A stretch of 64,000 nt of DNA from Limnanthes douglasii subsp. nivea (Eukaryota; Streptophyta; Magnoliopsida; Brassicales; Limnanthaceae), in the NCBI GenBank assembly GCA_036936605.1, contig JAUPFV010000001.1, positions 156,583,187 through 156,647,186 on the forward strand. Reading direction: 5' to 3'. This document shows positions 10,041 through 22,500 of this stretch, one piece after another. The position numbers were made by a program, and so were the translations under genes. Below the pieces are notes generated by a model that did no database searches, was not told the origin of the DNA, and saw only the letters and a program-made list of their open reading frames with translations. How positions within the stretch are numbered: position 1 is the first letter of the stretch; every line of letters starts with the position of its first letter.

Positions 10041-11460
10041 TAAACATAGAGATTGCGTCTGTTGGTAATATTTTTTCGTTCGACTGCCAATATTATCTAG
10101 TTCCTCCTCGTACCCCTTGTGGGTTTATTGATTTGAGACTTTAATTTCGGTTTAGGAGATGTATACACCATCTTGAAGAATTTTTCATCATCTCCAATTG
10201 ATCCTCTTGAAGGTCCTTTGCTAAAGTATGGAATTATATGGTCAAAATTGATGGTCAAGCTTTCAAGAGTAATATCAACAAGTTGCAGTTTATCATATAC
10301 AATTCTTCTTATATCCAATCTCCTACATGAATAAGTCTTTTATAGGTAAAAAATTTCATATTTCTCTTCGATGTTTTATAAAAAGTTTTGTTTCCTTTTT
10401 ATTATGCTAATACATTACATGTCTTCTCTGACCAATGAGTTTATAGTTGTTGTTCTAGACCATGTTGTGACATATCAAAAGATTTCTCTTCGAGTCCTAT
10501 GTAGACTTTTTGGTTCAATTCGGCTTTTAGACTTATAAGAAAAAATTTATATTATTGGCTTAAAGGTTGTGAGTATGAAGCAAAGAAAACACATTTTGGT
10601 AGTACTACTATTGCAAAATTTTTTTTTAAAAAAAGTTGATAAAAAAATTTAACTTTACAGGTTAGGGCTACTATCTGAAATCAACATGAACTAGAAATAA
10701 GTAAAACAAGCAAGATATGTATAAGGAATATTTTTTTTTAATTTCAAAAATTTTAATAAAAAATATATTTTACACACATGAGTATAGACAAGGGAGCACA
10801 AATTTGGGTAACATGTTTAAACCCTAAATTCAGCCCCAAATTACGGTTCAACATTCAAACAAAGAATTGAGACTCCGCTTTCATGATATATTCTCTATTC
10901 CAACAAAGATCTGCCTCCATAATAGACCAATTTAATCATTCACCAGAAATTCCTACAACGAATTGAGACTCCACTTCATGATAGCTTCTCTATTCGAACA
11001 AATATATACACAAACGGATTTTGATCCTTTGATAATCTAATTTTTTTAGCTTCTGCATGCATACAATCTTTTCATAAGGAAACCATTGAAGCTTAGTTAA
11101 TCAAATCCGTATGAAGATGAATCATTCTCGTAGAACCCAAGCTCAAGTTGCTTCATTTAAGCAAATCCGATTCAATAATCTCAGGTAGAAAGGTTGTATG
11201 ATTCATTGTTACCACTTCAACGATGGAGGACGACTTTGGGATTTTTAACCTCAAAATGTAGAATGAGGTGGTTGTTCTTAAACATCAGTGGTATCTACTT
11301 AGTAATAATAAAAACTTAATAAGGTGCGACTAGATCAAAGCTGAAATTATTAAAAATAATCATTTTTGGGTCTTAGAGATAGGTTCTTCCCCTTTTGGAC
11401 TTGGAGGAAAAGTACTCTCTCTACCTTAGACTTTTAGCGCATAATTTATATAGGGTAGTA
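10041..11460. other. no gene seen; short direct repeats
   Basis: AT-rich. A 73-codon frame on the - strand (10097-10318) has no motif I recognise. At 10864-10908 and 10960-11003 there are two related copies of a segment with GAATTGAGACTCC, CATGATA and TTCTCTATTC, about 96 bp apart. Confidence 0.5.
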
Positions 11461-12295
11461 ATTGGTAATGAATGTAACACCTTCTTCTTGTACTATCTTT
11501 GACTTTATCCAACCTTTGTGGTCTCTTATTTATTTTGAACGATCGCTGGAACTGGCCACCGAACATTAGATCTGCATGTGCAAGTAACCAAATTAACCTT
11601 AAAAAATTAATAACATCATCCTTTCCCTACCCCCTCCAAATATTGACTTCAATGAAGTGCACTTTGGGATTGCCCATAAATGCAACCCTAAGTTCACTAT
11701 CAATGATACTTACAACGCCATTCGTAAGCTCATCCCCAACGTCATTCGTTTATTCTTTGGCTCGCAATCCACGCAAATTATAAAGGGCAGCTTCTGAGTT
11801 GTGGCTTAAACACCCCCTAAACTACGTCATTTGTAATTCGGGATCTGAAACCGTCAATCATATCCTATATGATTGTAGCTTCACTATGAGTCTTTGGAGC
11901 TTCGAAGCTCGAGACTTAGATTCCCGATTAATTTACAATCCTTGCAATCTTGGTTAAATTAGACATCTACCTAGGCTTCTTTCTGAAATCGACATCTTTG
12001 GCGTTTTTGTTTTTGGTGCAGTTATTCATCGCTTATGGTAGGAAAGGAACGCAAAAAAATTTGGTTCCCACCATTACCTCTTCGGTATCTTTCTGGATCT
12101 TCTCAGATTTTCGATTAAGATTTAAGACAACAAGATTGGCTGATCTGGTAGAATTTTTTATTTGTCCTCAACTATTGTATTGTCTTATGTTGTCATTACA
12201 TGACTCCACGCTGGCATTCATTTATTTTATATTTCGGTTGTTTTTTGGATAGCAACGTTATATTATTATTATTATTATTATTAAAATATATTTAT
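11461..12295 (+). pseudogene. LINE ORF2 3'-end fragment
   Basis: A 5'-truncated, stop-ridden remnant of an L1-like ORF2. Around 11828-11902 it reads CNSGSETVNHILYDCSFTMS then LW, the zinc-binding module that follows RT in plant LINEs (C..H..C..W); the first Cys of that module appears as Tyr. Near 12005-12060 it gives FVFGAVIHRLWWERNAKKF, matching the usual Y.IW.ERN.R.F motif close to the ORF2 C-terminus. The unit ends in a (TTA/ATT)n run at about 12262-12284, a typical LINE tail. RT and endonuclease are not present. Confidence 0.72.
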
Positions 12296-12829
12296 ACATA
12301 TTTAAAGTTTTTATTAAAATAATTTATAATAACAAACATATTAATGCGTGATCTCATAATTTGAATTTAAAACTTTTAAATATAAGATTCTCACATTTGA
12401 AATCAATTTTATCATAAAATACATCTGCTTATGTTTGATAATTGATACCATCACCACATGAAAACGGGAAACAATTCGGACTATCTGATTGTTTATTTTT
12501 TTTACGATTTAACCAGTTCTTTAACAGAACTTTGTTCAATAGAATATAATAAACACAGGAATATTGAACAAATGTGACAAGTTGATGATATAAGAATAAC
12601 ATACAATATAATTTTCAATAGGATACCATAATATTGTTATCGAAGACTTTTCACCTAATTTTACAACTTATTTGTAGGGATGGTGATGGCAGGGTCTACC
12701 GACCCGACGAGAGAAAATGGAATCAACGGGATCGATGCGGGTTAAGAATTTTAGAGATCGAATTTATAAAAAAGAAACTGGTCAGCAGCGATCCAAATAA
12801 TTAGTTAAACACGTTTTATTTAACGGAAA

Positions 12830-12874
<45 letters not shown>

Positions 12875-12926
12875 TTGGATCAGCACTTTTACAATCTAGA
12901 AACATTTTACAACTAAATAGTTAAAT
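12296..12926. other. AT-rich spacer with (AT)n microsatellite
   Basis: Mostly A/T with no coding signal. A pure AT dinucleotide run covers about 12831-12870. Ends at the target duplication of LINE E. Confidence 0.7.
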
Positions 12927-13149
12927 ATAATTAAAGTAAATAAGGAGATTGAGATATGACGTGGGTAAGGATTAAGTTCGGGATGCTCTCTCAAGAAAGC
13001 TCTAAGATAGAGTTTTTGATTTCTTGATCTTCAAGAAACCTGATCTTCTCCTTCTATTAAGTTTCTTCTTCCTCTAGATAGGTGATAGGGCTGCTGCTTC
13101 TCTATTTGGTTTAATCTCTGTTGACCATTGCAGTGGTTTGGACTGAGTT

Positions 13150-14433
13150 ATGGCCAATAACTCTCTTCAAGCATGCGATTTTCCTCTTTTAACTAGCAAG
13201 ATTGCGCCTACTGCTAGTTCAAATGCTGTGCCATCGGGACGATTATATATGGAGGCAGTGAAGAATAGGATGGAGACTGTAGAGTTTCGGTCTGAAAAAG
13301 TAGTGGTTTGCGAGGATCACAATGTGATCCAATTTGATTTGAAAACTAAGACAGATCTTTTATCTCAATCAAGAACCACTCTCATTGCTAAATTCAGTGA
13401 GGGTATTCCTAAGAGGCCTGCATTTCAACAGTTTCTTGATTCATTAAAGTTTAAGGGAAGTTTCACCTACGTTTCTATTGATTCAAGGCAGATTTTGGTG
13501 GAGTTCTCTTTGCTGGAGGATGCAGATAGGCTATGGGTGCGGCGTTTTTGGAGTGTGGAAAGTAAAGTTATGCGCATTATAAAGTGGTGTCCTAACAGTA
13601 GCAGAAACTATGAGTCACCGGTGGCTTTGCTTTGGGTTAGGATTGAGAAGGTGCCTGAGTATATGTATAACAAGAATGTTATACATGAGGTTGTCTCTTC
13701 TCTTGGATTTGTTCATCAGGTGGTCGTGCCTGAGATGAATCATGCTAAAGTCAATGCTTGTTTTGCATTGGTGGAAATAGATGTTTCAAGGTTACTTAAG
13801 AGGAAACTATGGGTGGGCTTTGGTGAATTTGATGGATGCTGGTTGGGTGTAAGCTACAAGAATGCGCCCTGTTATTGTAAAGCATGTTATCATTTGGGGC
13901 ATGGCTTTGAGAATTGTAAAAAGAACACTGCAGTGAGTTCCAAGAATGAAAAGAATGATATTGATATTATTGATAATAAGTCTAATCAACCAGAGTTACA
14001 AGAAAAGTCAGTTCAAATTCCTAAAGTTGCTAAGATCCAGACCTTTACACAAGTATACAGACGCAAACTTAAATCTATAATAACAGCTAAAGATAGGTCT
14101 GTTTCTTGCCCTTCAACAAGTGTGGCTAGCCCGGTTAAAGAGAAGAAAGCTGATAACAATGACCTGGTTCTCATTAGTGCTCTTCAGAGTCTTGAGGAGG
14201 AAGATAACTCTTTAGGCAAGGATAACCTTCAGGAGTCTCCTTGTGGTGAGAACACTGGTAGCTATAACCCTTCTCCAAGAAACAACTGCAATGAACAAGA
14301 GCAAGGGTTTGAGTTTGTCATTTCTGGTAAAATAAAATCGGCTAACAAAAACAGTAACTCTAGAAGATTATCTATAAACTCTCTAAGAAAGAGAGAAAAA
14401 GGTCACTTAAGGTCTGTTTCTGATAATGTTTAG
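13150..14433 (+). CDS. LINE E ORF1, RNA-binding protein with CCHC knuckle
   Basis: 427 residues, uninterrupted. Plant L1 ORF1 proteins bind the element RNA and form the ribonucleoprotein with ORF2. Residues about 60-170 have the DUF4283-like fold seen in plant LINE ORF1 (SRTTLIAKF, then DSRQILVEFSLLEDADRLW and RIIKWCP). A CCHC knuckle follows: C243, C246, H251, C256 (CX2CX4HX4C). The last 170 residues are polar and rich in Ser, Asn and Lys, probably disordered. The ATG at 13150 is the first in a leader without a good competing frame. Its stop overlaps the ORF2 start by 8 nt. The frame being intact while ORF2 is broken may be chance. Confidence 0.88.
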   Translation: MANNSLQACDFPLLTSKIAPTASSNAVPSGRLYMEAVKNRMETVEFRSEKVVVCEDHNVIQFDLKTKTDLLSQSRTTLIAKFSEGIPKRPAFQQFLDSLKFKGSFTYVSIDSRQILVEFSLLEDADRLWVRRFWSVESKVMRIIKWCPNSSRNYESPVALLWVRIEKVPEYMYNKNVIHEVVSSLGFVHQVVVPEMNHAKVNACFALVEIDVSRLLKRKLWVGFGEFDGCWLGVSYKNAPCYCKACYHLGHGFENCKKNTAVSSKNEKNDIDIIDNKSNQPELQEKSVQIPKVAKIQTFTQVYRRKLKSIITAKDRSVSCPSTSVASPVKEKKADNNDLVLISALQSLEEEDNSLGKDNLQESPCGENTGSYNPSPRNNCNEQEQGFEFVISGKIKSANKNSNSRRLSINSLRKREKGHLRSVSDNV

Positions 14434-17400
14434 AATTATCAGTTGGAATGCCCGTGGTTTACATAATAATCCTACAATTGCTAGGCTAAAATTTATTATC
14501 AATAATGAAAATGTAAAGTTTATCACTATTCAAGAGCCTATGACTAGAGTAGATAAGATTGAATTGATAGCTAGGAGGATTGGGTTTGATAACTACTTGG
14601 CTAACTCTTCTAATAAATTTGGTGTTTTTGGCCTAATGATACTAGTGTGTCTGTCATTAGTGATCAGGATCAGTTCCTTCACCTTGATATTACTTATGCT
14701 ACTTTCAATTGCTATTTTACTTCTGTGTATGCTAAGAATTAGAGAATTCAAAGGAGATTGCTGTGGAGTCAGTTAGGTAATCTTACCTGTGATTTGAAGT
14801 CTTGGGTCATTGCTGGTGACTTCAACTCTACTAGATGTCCTGATGATCAGCTGAATTGTTAACGCTATGATGATGCTGGAGCTGAGGATTTCAATGATTT
14901 TATTAGGCAATGCAACCTGGAGGTGCATGGTCATACTGGATCGCGTTACACCTGAAGTAATAATAATGTTTGGAAGCGGTTAGACTGGGTGCTTGTCAAT
15001 CAAAATTTGCTTAATAATTTGGCTATTCATGTTTGCAACATGGTCAGAACTTGTTCTGACCATGCCCCTCTCCTAATTTCTATCAGCAATGTTTCAAACA
15101 TCAATTATCATAATAAGAAGAGTTCTTTTAAATTTATTAATGCTTGGGCCAACCACCCTAATTTCATGAATTGTGTAAGTCAGAGCTGGTCCAAGCATTG
15201 TAATGGTGTAGAAAGCAATATTTTTTGGTATAAACTCAAAAGACTTAAGAAGAATTTGAAAAACTGGAATTTTATGATTTTTGGAAATATTTTTAGTAAA
15301 GTAAAGGATGCTATCATTGAGGTGGAGAAGTGTGAGATTATTCATCAGAATTCCAATAATAACACCTCTAAATCTCTGCTTTCCAAGGCAAATAGCATTC
15401 TCATTCTTGCCTTAAAAGATGAAGAATGCTATTGGAAGCAGAAGTGCTTCAATTCTTGGCTTAATGATTGTGATGGGAACACAAAGTTGTACCACAATTA
15501 TGTAGCCAAGAAAAGAAGAAGAAATCACATTGTTGGGATTAAAGATAATGAAAGATGGCTTACTGATCAGGGGGACATAGCTTCTTCTGCTGTTTCTCAC
15601 TTTAAGCTGCTCCTTTCTAGTGATTCTGCAAACAATAATGATGTTAGTAATAATGAGTCTATTCTTAACAATATTCCTAGTCTTGTTTTGGACAGGGATA
15701 ATGAAGAGATTATGAAAGCAGCTTCAATGGAGGAAGTTTATTCTATTATTAAGGAGATGGAGAGGGACAGTGCCCCTGGCATTGATGGTTTTAACTCTTT
15801 CTTCCTTAAGAAATGTTGGAGTATTATATGCAATGATTTATGCAAGGCTCTAAATGCTTATATTGATGGTAGAGATATCCCTTGTGGTGTGTTTGCTACA
15901 GGGATTGTTCTTGTTCCTAAAGTATCCAACCCCATTACTTGGAACAATTACAGGCCTCTTAGTATGTGTACCATTATGAATAGATTGCTCTCTGCCCTCA
16001 TTAATATGAGAATTTCTACTATTCTGCCTAGAATTATCTCTAGAGGGCAGAGTGCTTTTGTCAAAGAGAGACTTATACATGACAACATTTTAGTAGCTAA
16101 GGAGATGCTCCATAACATCAGTAGAAAGCCTTCTAAAGGCAATATAATTTTGCAGCTAGACATGACTAAGGCTTTTGATAGGATGTCTCATTCGTTTGTT
16201 ATTAATACTTTGAAATGTTTTGGGTTCTCTGATAGTATTGTTTCTCTTGTTTATAAGCTTATCTCTAAGGTCATGGTTTCTGTGTTAATAAATGGGTTGT
16301 CTTCTGGTTACTTCCCTCAAAAGACTGGTTTAAGACAAGGAGATCCATAATCTCCTTGTCTTTTTATCCTTGCTGAGGAAGCCCTTTTGAGAGGCTTGTA
16401 TAATCTTTATATGGCTAATAAGGACATGCAATTTTATATTAAATCTAGCTACATCTTACCTTGCCTTGCGTTTGCAGATGATATAATCATCTTCTCCAAC
16501 AGTGCTTCCTCTTCCATTAGTAAGCTGAGTCACCTGCTTGACAGTTATCAGTTAGAGTCTGGTCAGTTAATTAACAGAGACAAGACTAAGATTCTTACCT
16601 CTGCTAGAAGCTCTAGGGTTCATGCTGCAAGGATTAAGTCCACTCTGGGATTTCAGACTGAGCATGCTCCTTTCAATTATCTGGGAGTCACAATAGCAGC
16701 AAACAATAAAAGGATGCACTATACTCCTCTGCTTGCTAAAATTTATAATAAGATCAATGAATGGGACTTGAAGAACCTGTCTTATAGTGGTAGACTGTCA
16801 CTTATAAGACATGTTCTTCATCCCATTGTTTATTTTTGGATGCAAAATTGCTTAATCCCAAAAAGTATTCTGAATAAGTTGGAGCTTTGTTTCAATAAGT
16901 TCCTGTGGAGACCTAAATATAATGAGCATGCTATTCACTGGGCTAGTTGGGCTAATCTATGCAAGCCCTTTGATGAAGGTGGATTGAATATCAAGTTGCT
17001 GTCTGATATTCAACTCACCTTCTCCTATAAATTGTGGTTTTTATTTAGAAAGGGAAAGTCTCTTTGGGCTGACATTATTTCTAGTTCTTATTGCAAGAAT
17101 AGGCACCCTATGTCTGCTAACTGTAGTGTTACTGATTCTATGGTGTGGAAGAGGCTTTACTCTGTTAAAGATAGAGCTGATCAGTATGTTTCCTGGAAGG
17201 TTGGATGTGGGGAAATAGATTTTTGGAGAGATGCTTGGCATAATATGAACCCTATTATTTCTGAGCATAATTCATGATATCTTCCAGCAAAAATAAAGTC
17301 TTTTTGGAAAAATGGCAGTTGGGATCCCACCCTGGCTTCCTTCCTTTCACATGAAAGATATCAGCTTATAAGCTGTATCAATATCAATCATGAGAAGGAG

Positions 17401-18490
17401 GATTCCATTGAGTGGAATCTATCAAAAGATAAAAAGTTTGACACTAAAATGACTTGGGATAGTATCAGGATGAAAAATAACAAATCCTTCTTTTTCAAAA
17501 AAGTTTGGCACAGTTTCATTCATTCAAAATTTTCTTTTCTAAGCTGGAGGATACTAAATAATTATGTTTCTACTGACAATATTCTCTCCAAAAAGCATAT
17601 TTGCCTAGTTTCTAAATGTCAATTTTGCTGTAATTATGAAGATATTACTCATCTTTTTATTAATTGCAGCTTTGGTTGGTCATTATGGAACTACTATGGC
17701 CTCATGTTCAACATTCCAGTAAAAGCGTTTTATGAGTATTCGTCATATGTTCTTCACCTGGTTTAAGCATACTTGTAGTAGCTTTCATGTTACCCACATT
17801 GTCCCTCAATTGATTGTGTGGACAATCTAGTTTAACAGAAACCACTGCAAGTTTGATAAGCCAGTGGACTCCTTTTGTAATGCTACTAGTAGAATTAATC
17901 GGTTCATCTTAGCTATTGACTCTAAACTTAAACCTAAACATTGGGTTCGAGCTATTGATGCAGGTGTTTCTATTGGAGCTATGTCTATATGCTCTAGGAA
18001 AGTTTTATATAGGAAATGGATGTTACCTGATGCTGGTAGAGTCAAGATTAACTCTGATGGTGCTTGTTGCTTCAATGGTGAAGCCTCTGGTGGCTACATT
18101 GTGCGCGATGACTGTGGGAACTGCATTGAAGGAGCAGGTTTCTTGTTAGGCAAGATCTCCCCTCTCCAGGCTGAAAGAAGTGCTCTGAAGGAAGCCCTCA
18201 TCCTCTGCCACATAAGAGGTTGGAGTAACGTTGACCTCGAATCTGACTGTTTGGCCCTTGTTAACTGTTTGAAGAACCCTAATGGCGATGATAGTGTCAG
18301 AGATTTGCTCCTCCCTTCGATGCGGCTTAGCCACATTTCCAGATTGGAAAATGTGGCGGCTGATTGGATTTCCAAATGGGTTCTTGCTGAAAGGAAGAAC
18401 CGCTCCTTCTCGGTTAGTGATATACCCAACCCTATCCTCGCCATTATTGTACTTGAGAGTCTAGGGGTTGGGTACATTGATCCTGGTTAG
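14426..18490 (+). pseudogene. LINE E ORF2 (endonuclease-RT-zinc-RNase H), broken
   Basis: Starts ATGTTTAG, its first 8 nt shared with the end of ORF1. Domains in order: apurinic-type endonuclease (IISWNARG at the start, TIQEP, later AGDFNSTR, RLDWVLVN, CSDHAPL), RT (APGIDGFNSFF, LQLDMTKAFDRM, TGLRQGDP, AFADDIIIFS), zinc-binding module (CQFC...DITHLFINCSFGWSLW, about 17610-17690) and RNase H (INSDGA, AERSALKEAL, LESDCLALV, VAADW, about 18045-18370). Lesions: a frameshift near 14630, stops near 14741, 14861 and 14955, a TAA at 16348 in place of a Leu codon in GDPLSP, a TGA at 17275, and another frameshift between 17766 and 17864. All catalytic motifs are still readable, so decay is moderate. 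Confidence 0.92.
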
Positions 18491-18803
18491 GATTTGTTAA
18501 TCGAGTTTGAGTTCGTGTTTGTTGGTTCTTGGGCTGAAGCATTGATGCTTGCTCTCCTGGGTGTGGAAATTTGGTTCTGGTAGTTTTGGGAGCTTGATTG
18601 GAATCGTTGGACTGTGCTAGGTTTTAGTTGGGGAAGACGATGAATTGGGAAAGTGTTTGAAGTAGGCTTCGATTTAGGGTTTTGATTTGGGGCTGATTAT
18701 TTGAGCCCCTTGTTTTGTATTGGCTTCTATTTAGGCCCTAGTACTGTGTATATTTTCAATTTAGTAATATAGCTTCTTTTTGCTGAAAAAAAAATAAAAA
18801 AAA
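18491..18803 (+). other. LINE E 3' UTR and A-rich tail
   Basis: About 295 bp of G/T-rich sequence after the ORF2 stop, then A-rich tail (about 18786-18803, interrupted by T). No separate gene. Confidence 0.8.
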
Positions 18804-18923
18804 ATAATTAAAGTAAATAAATTTATGGGAAAGATATGATCTTTCTAAATAAATAAATTAAATAATTGTTTAACCAGTGCACATAGCACCGTTTAGTAAA
18901 ATCCATATATATATATATATATA

Positions 18924-19503
18924 AAAGTAAAGATATTTTATTTGAATAAGCAAATAAGGATTCAATACAAAGGGCGCCAATAAGTCCCTCCAAAACTTAA
19001 ATCCCTAACCTAGAGAATACCAAAAGATTGATTACAAGCCAATCAGATAGCTTTTGAAGAAGACTTTACAATCAGCTCCCAACAATCAATAAAAGAAACT
19101 CTTCAATCTCCAACCACAAACTTCTATCAAACGATGCAATTGACTCAACCACATTGAATCGAGAAGCAGACAAGCAGGAACACAAGCTTCTAAACAGAAT
19201 TGGCAAATTCAACGAAGCACTCGCCAAGCTGAAGCAGCGACCAAATACCATCATACGAAGCAACCAGCTTGAGCAATGCAAATAAAGAAACAGACAATCA
19301 GCAACATCAACTTCGATGATCTTTCCAGAGAAGCAGAAAAGAAACACCAGCAAGAAGATAGCAAAGAGACAGTATCTGAACAGCCGTCACCCCAAACTCC
19401 AGCTAAGGACACAATCAGACGCCTTAAACTCAAGTTCAACCTCATCCCAAGAGCATGAAAAATAGAAATAAAGCTTGTATTAAATCTTGCAATACAAACC
19501 AAG
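18924..19503 (-). other. LINE F 3' UTR
   Basis: Non-coding sequence downstream of ORF2 on the - strand, ending at an AT microsatellite instead of a clear poly-A tail. Short open frames on both strands here (for example 19072-19353) have no recognisable motif and I treat them as chance. Confidence 0.65.
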
Positions 19504-22500
19504 TTATTCCACCGAGTTAATATAAGGAATACCCAAGCTTTCAAGAATATGAATAGATTTGAGATTAGGAGGAGCAGAAGAAAAATCAAGAGATTGTTTC
19601 ATCTTACAATTTAAAGTCCATCGAGCGAGCCAATCGGCCACTCGATTTTGATCTTGATACACATGCTTAAGAGATATAAACTCAGACATCATTAATCTAC
19701 AACAATTAAAAGTAGGAACAAGGGACCAAGGGATAGCACCATGACTACGATTCTTCAAGAATTCAACAAGCAAAGCAGAATCAGTCTCAATGTCTACCTT
19801 AGTATAGCCTTTAGAATTGCAAATGCTCAAACCTTCCATCAAAGCCCTAGCCTCAGCCATAAGAGGAGGAAGCTTACCAAAAACATTACCATTACCTTGA
19901 ACAAGATTGCCATCATGATCCCTTATGATTATGCCAGCACCAGCCTCCCCAGTAAAGGACACAAAAATATCAGTATTGAGCTTGTGACTGCCAGCATTAG
20001 GAGGAGTCCAGTAAAGCACTAAATGCCTGATACTAGATCTAAGGCTTAAGCTTAAGAAACCAAAATACTTAGCAACATTCCTAACATTAGTCCAATGTTG
20101 ATATTTAAAAATACCAGCATCATTCATGAAACCAATTATCTGATTAACAGCATAAACAATATGACTAGAAGTAATACTAATATTTTTGAATATAGATCTA
20201 TTTCTAAACTTCCAGATCATGCTGAAAACCAAGGAAGGAATAACATTGATAATATGATTCTTCTTATAAGTAAGCCTATACCAATTTCTAGACATATGAG
20301 AAGGGGTCATATAACGATAGACAGTAACATTGAACAGACTAGAAATGTGCAACAAAACATTCCAGGCAACCTCACAAGAAATGAAGACATGACAAGTAGA
20401 TTCATAACTTTGGCAGAACTGGCATTTAGACACAATTAGAATATGTCTTTTTCTAAGGATAGAATCAGTAGAAACAAAATTGTTAATAACTTTCCAGTGA
20501 ATAAGAGCATGCTTGCTAGGCGTTAAGTTATTCCAAATTTTATAAAACAAGCTAGATTCAGTAAAATGAGTACGAACATGATCCCATGTATGCTTATGGC
20601 TAAAGTTACCAGTATTAGATAAGCTCCAAAGAATTTTATCCTTCTTGTTCAGGTAGATAGAGCACTTGCTGATACGATCAAAATCATCTCTGCACAAGAG
20701 ACCTTGAATAGAGGTTAGATTCCATTGACCATCATTCCAATACTTATTAACTTTTTCAGGGTGAAACCAATTATTGTCTAAAGAGCTATCAAGAGTAAGG
20801 AGAGGATCAGAATTGGACCATCTGTCCAACATGAAGTCCACATTGCCATCACCTAAAGACCAGCAAACATACTGATCAACAACAATTTTAGTATTCATAA
20901 GCCTTCTCCAAATCATGGATCCCTTGCCATTATAATAAAGCTGCAAAGGATGCTTATTATTACAGTAAATGTCATGAAAAAGATTAGCCCACAACAACTT
21001 ATTCTCCCTAAATTGCAACCAAAGATTACAAGAAGCAGTATGCTGAACATCAACCAAATTTCTAATGTTTAAACCCCCTTCTTTAAACGTTTTACAGACT
21101 CTATTCCAACTACACCAATGAATTTTTCGATCCAAACTAGTGGAGCCCCAAAGAAACCCATTAAATATCTTTTGAATTTTGATAATAACAAAACTAGGCA
21201 AAACATTACATTGCATCCAATACAGCACAATACTCATAAGAACTGAGTTGATTAAAGTAATTCTGCCAGCAAAAGATAAATGTTTAGACTCCCAATCAGC
21301 AATTCTATTAGTGATTTTTTGAGAAGATTGTTATAGATAGCTGCTTTATTGTTAGTACTAATGGTAATTCCTAAGTAATAAGTAGGGAGAATAGAGTTAT
21401 TAAAACCAGTAATATTAGATATAGAACTTATCTTGGCCTCACTAACACCACTTGCAGTAATAACCTTAGTTTTGCTTTTGTTGATCACCTGACCTGATGC
21501 AGTTTGATAATCCTGCAAGAAAAGATTAAGTGATACTAGAGTAGCATCCTTGCAGTTAGTAAATAGAAGAATATCATCAGCAAATGCCAGATTACTAATG
21601 CATAAGTTATTACGACCCTTATACCTCATCTGCTTGTTCTTAAGAAAGAGTAAAGAAATACCTCTTAACAAAACCTCCTCAGCTATAATAAAAAGGCTAG
21701 GTGAAAGAGGATCACCCTGCCTAAGGCCTTTAACAGTTTTGAAGAAACCAAAAGAAGCCCCGTTAAGCAAGATAGAAACATATACATTTGATAACATTCT
21801 ATTAATAAGACTAGTATCTTTTAGAAAACCCAAAGCAAGTCAAAACTTTAATTAGAAAAGAGTGACTGAGCTTGTCAAAGGCTTTGCACATATCAAGCTG
21901 AATAATTATATTTTGATCCTTCAATTTTCTGTTTATATCATGAAGCAACTCCTTAGCAACTAAGACATTAGAATGAATGGAATTACCAGGCACAAAACCA
22001 CATTGAGATTTGGAAATAATCTTAGGCAACAGGACAACAAGCCTATCATTCAGAATTTTAGCCATGATTCTATTGAGTAAAGTACATAAACTAATAGGTC
22101 GATAATCAGACCAACTAGTAGGGTTATTAGATTTAGGAATCAGGCAGATTCCAGTGGCAAGAATTCCTTTAGGGATGTTACAACCTCTCATAAAATGATG
22201 AATATCATTAACAAGGTCATACTTAATAATACTCCAACACTTTTTATAAAAGAGAAGATTGAAACCATCCATACCTGCCACGCTAGAGACCTTAAGATTG
22301 CTGATAGAGTTAAAAATCTCCTCCTCACCAGGAAGCTTCAACAAACTCTTGTTGTCCTCAAGAGTAATAATGGCTGTAATAACATCAAACATAGAATTAT
22401 TCAACATGTCAAGCTCATTCTGCTCCTCATTATAGGGACTGCTAGCAAGACCTTTGGTGAAGAAAGTAACAGCTGACTCTGCAATAGAGTCCTTATCCAA

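Larger units (their letters stand above)
12944..18803 (+). mobile_element. LINE E, full-length L1-like retrotransposon
   Basis: Flanked by a 17-bp direct repeat ATAATTAAAGTAAATAA at 12927-12943 and 18804-18820, the kind of long target duplication left by target-primed reverse transcription. It has a 5' UTR of about 206 bp, ORF1 (13150-14433), ORF2 (14426-18490, broken), a 3' UTR with TTTAGTAATATAGC near the end, and an A-rich tail from about 18786. The 5' end seems complete because it begins a sizeable leader before ORF1 and abuts the duplication. LINE F in the opposite orientation starts about 120 bp beyond its tail. Confidence 0.94.

Noticed and set aside
17827..18477. Several open frames on the - strand opposite LINE E RNase H
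   Set aside because: Mirror frames of a coding region; the + strand frame has all RNase H motifs.
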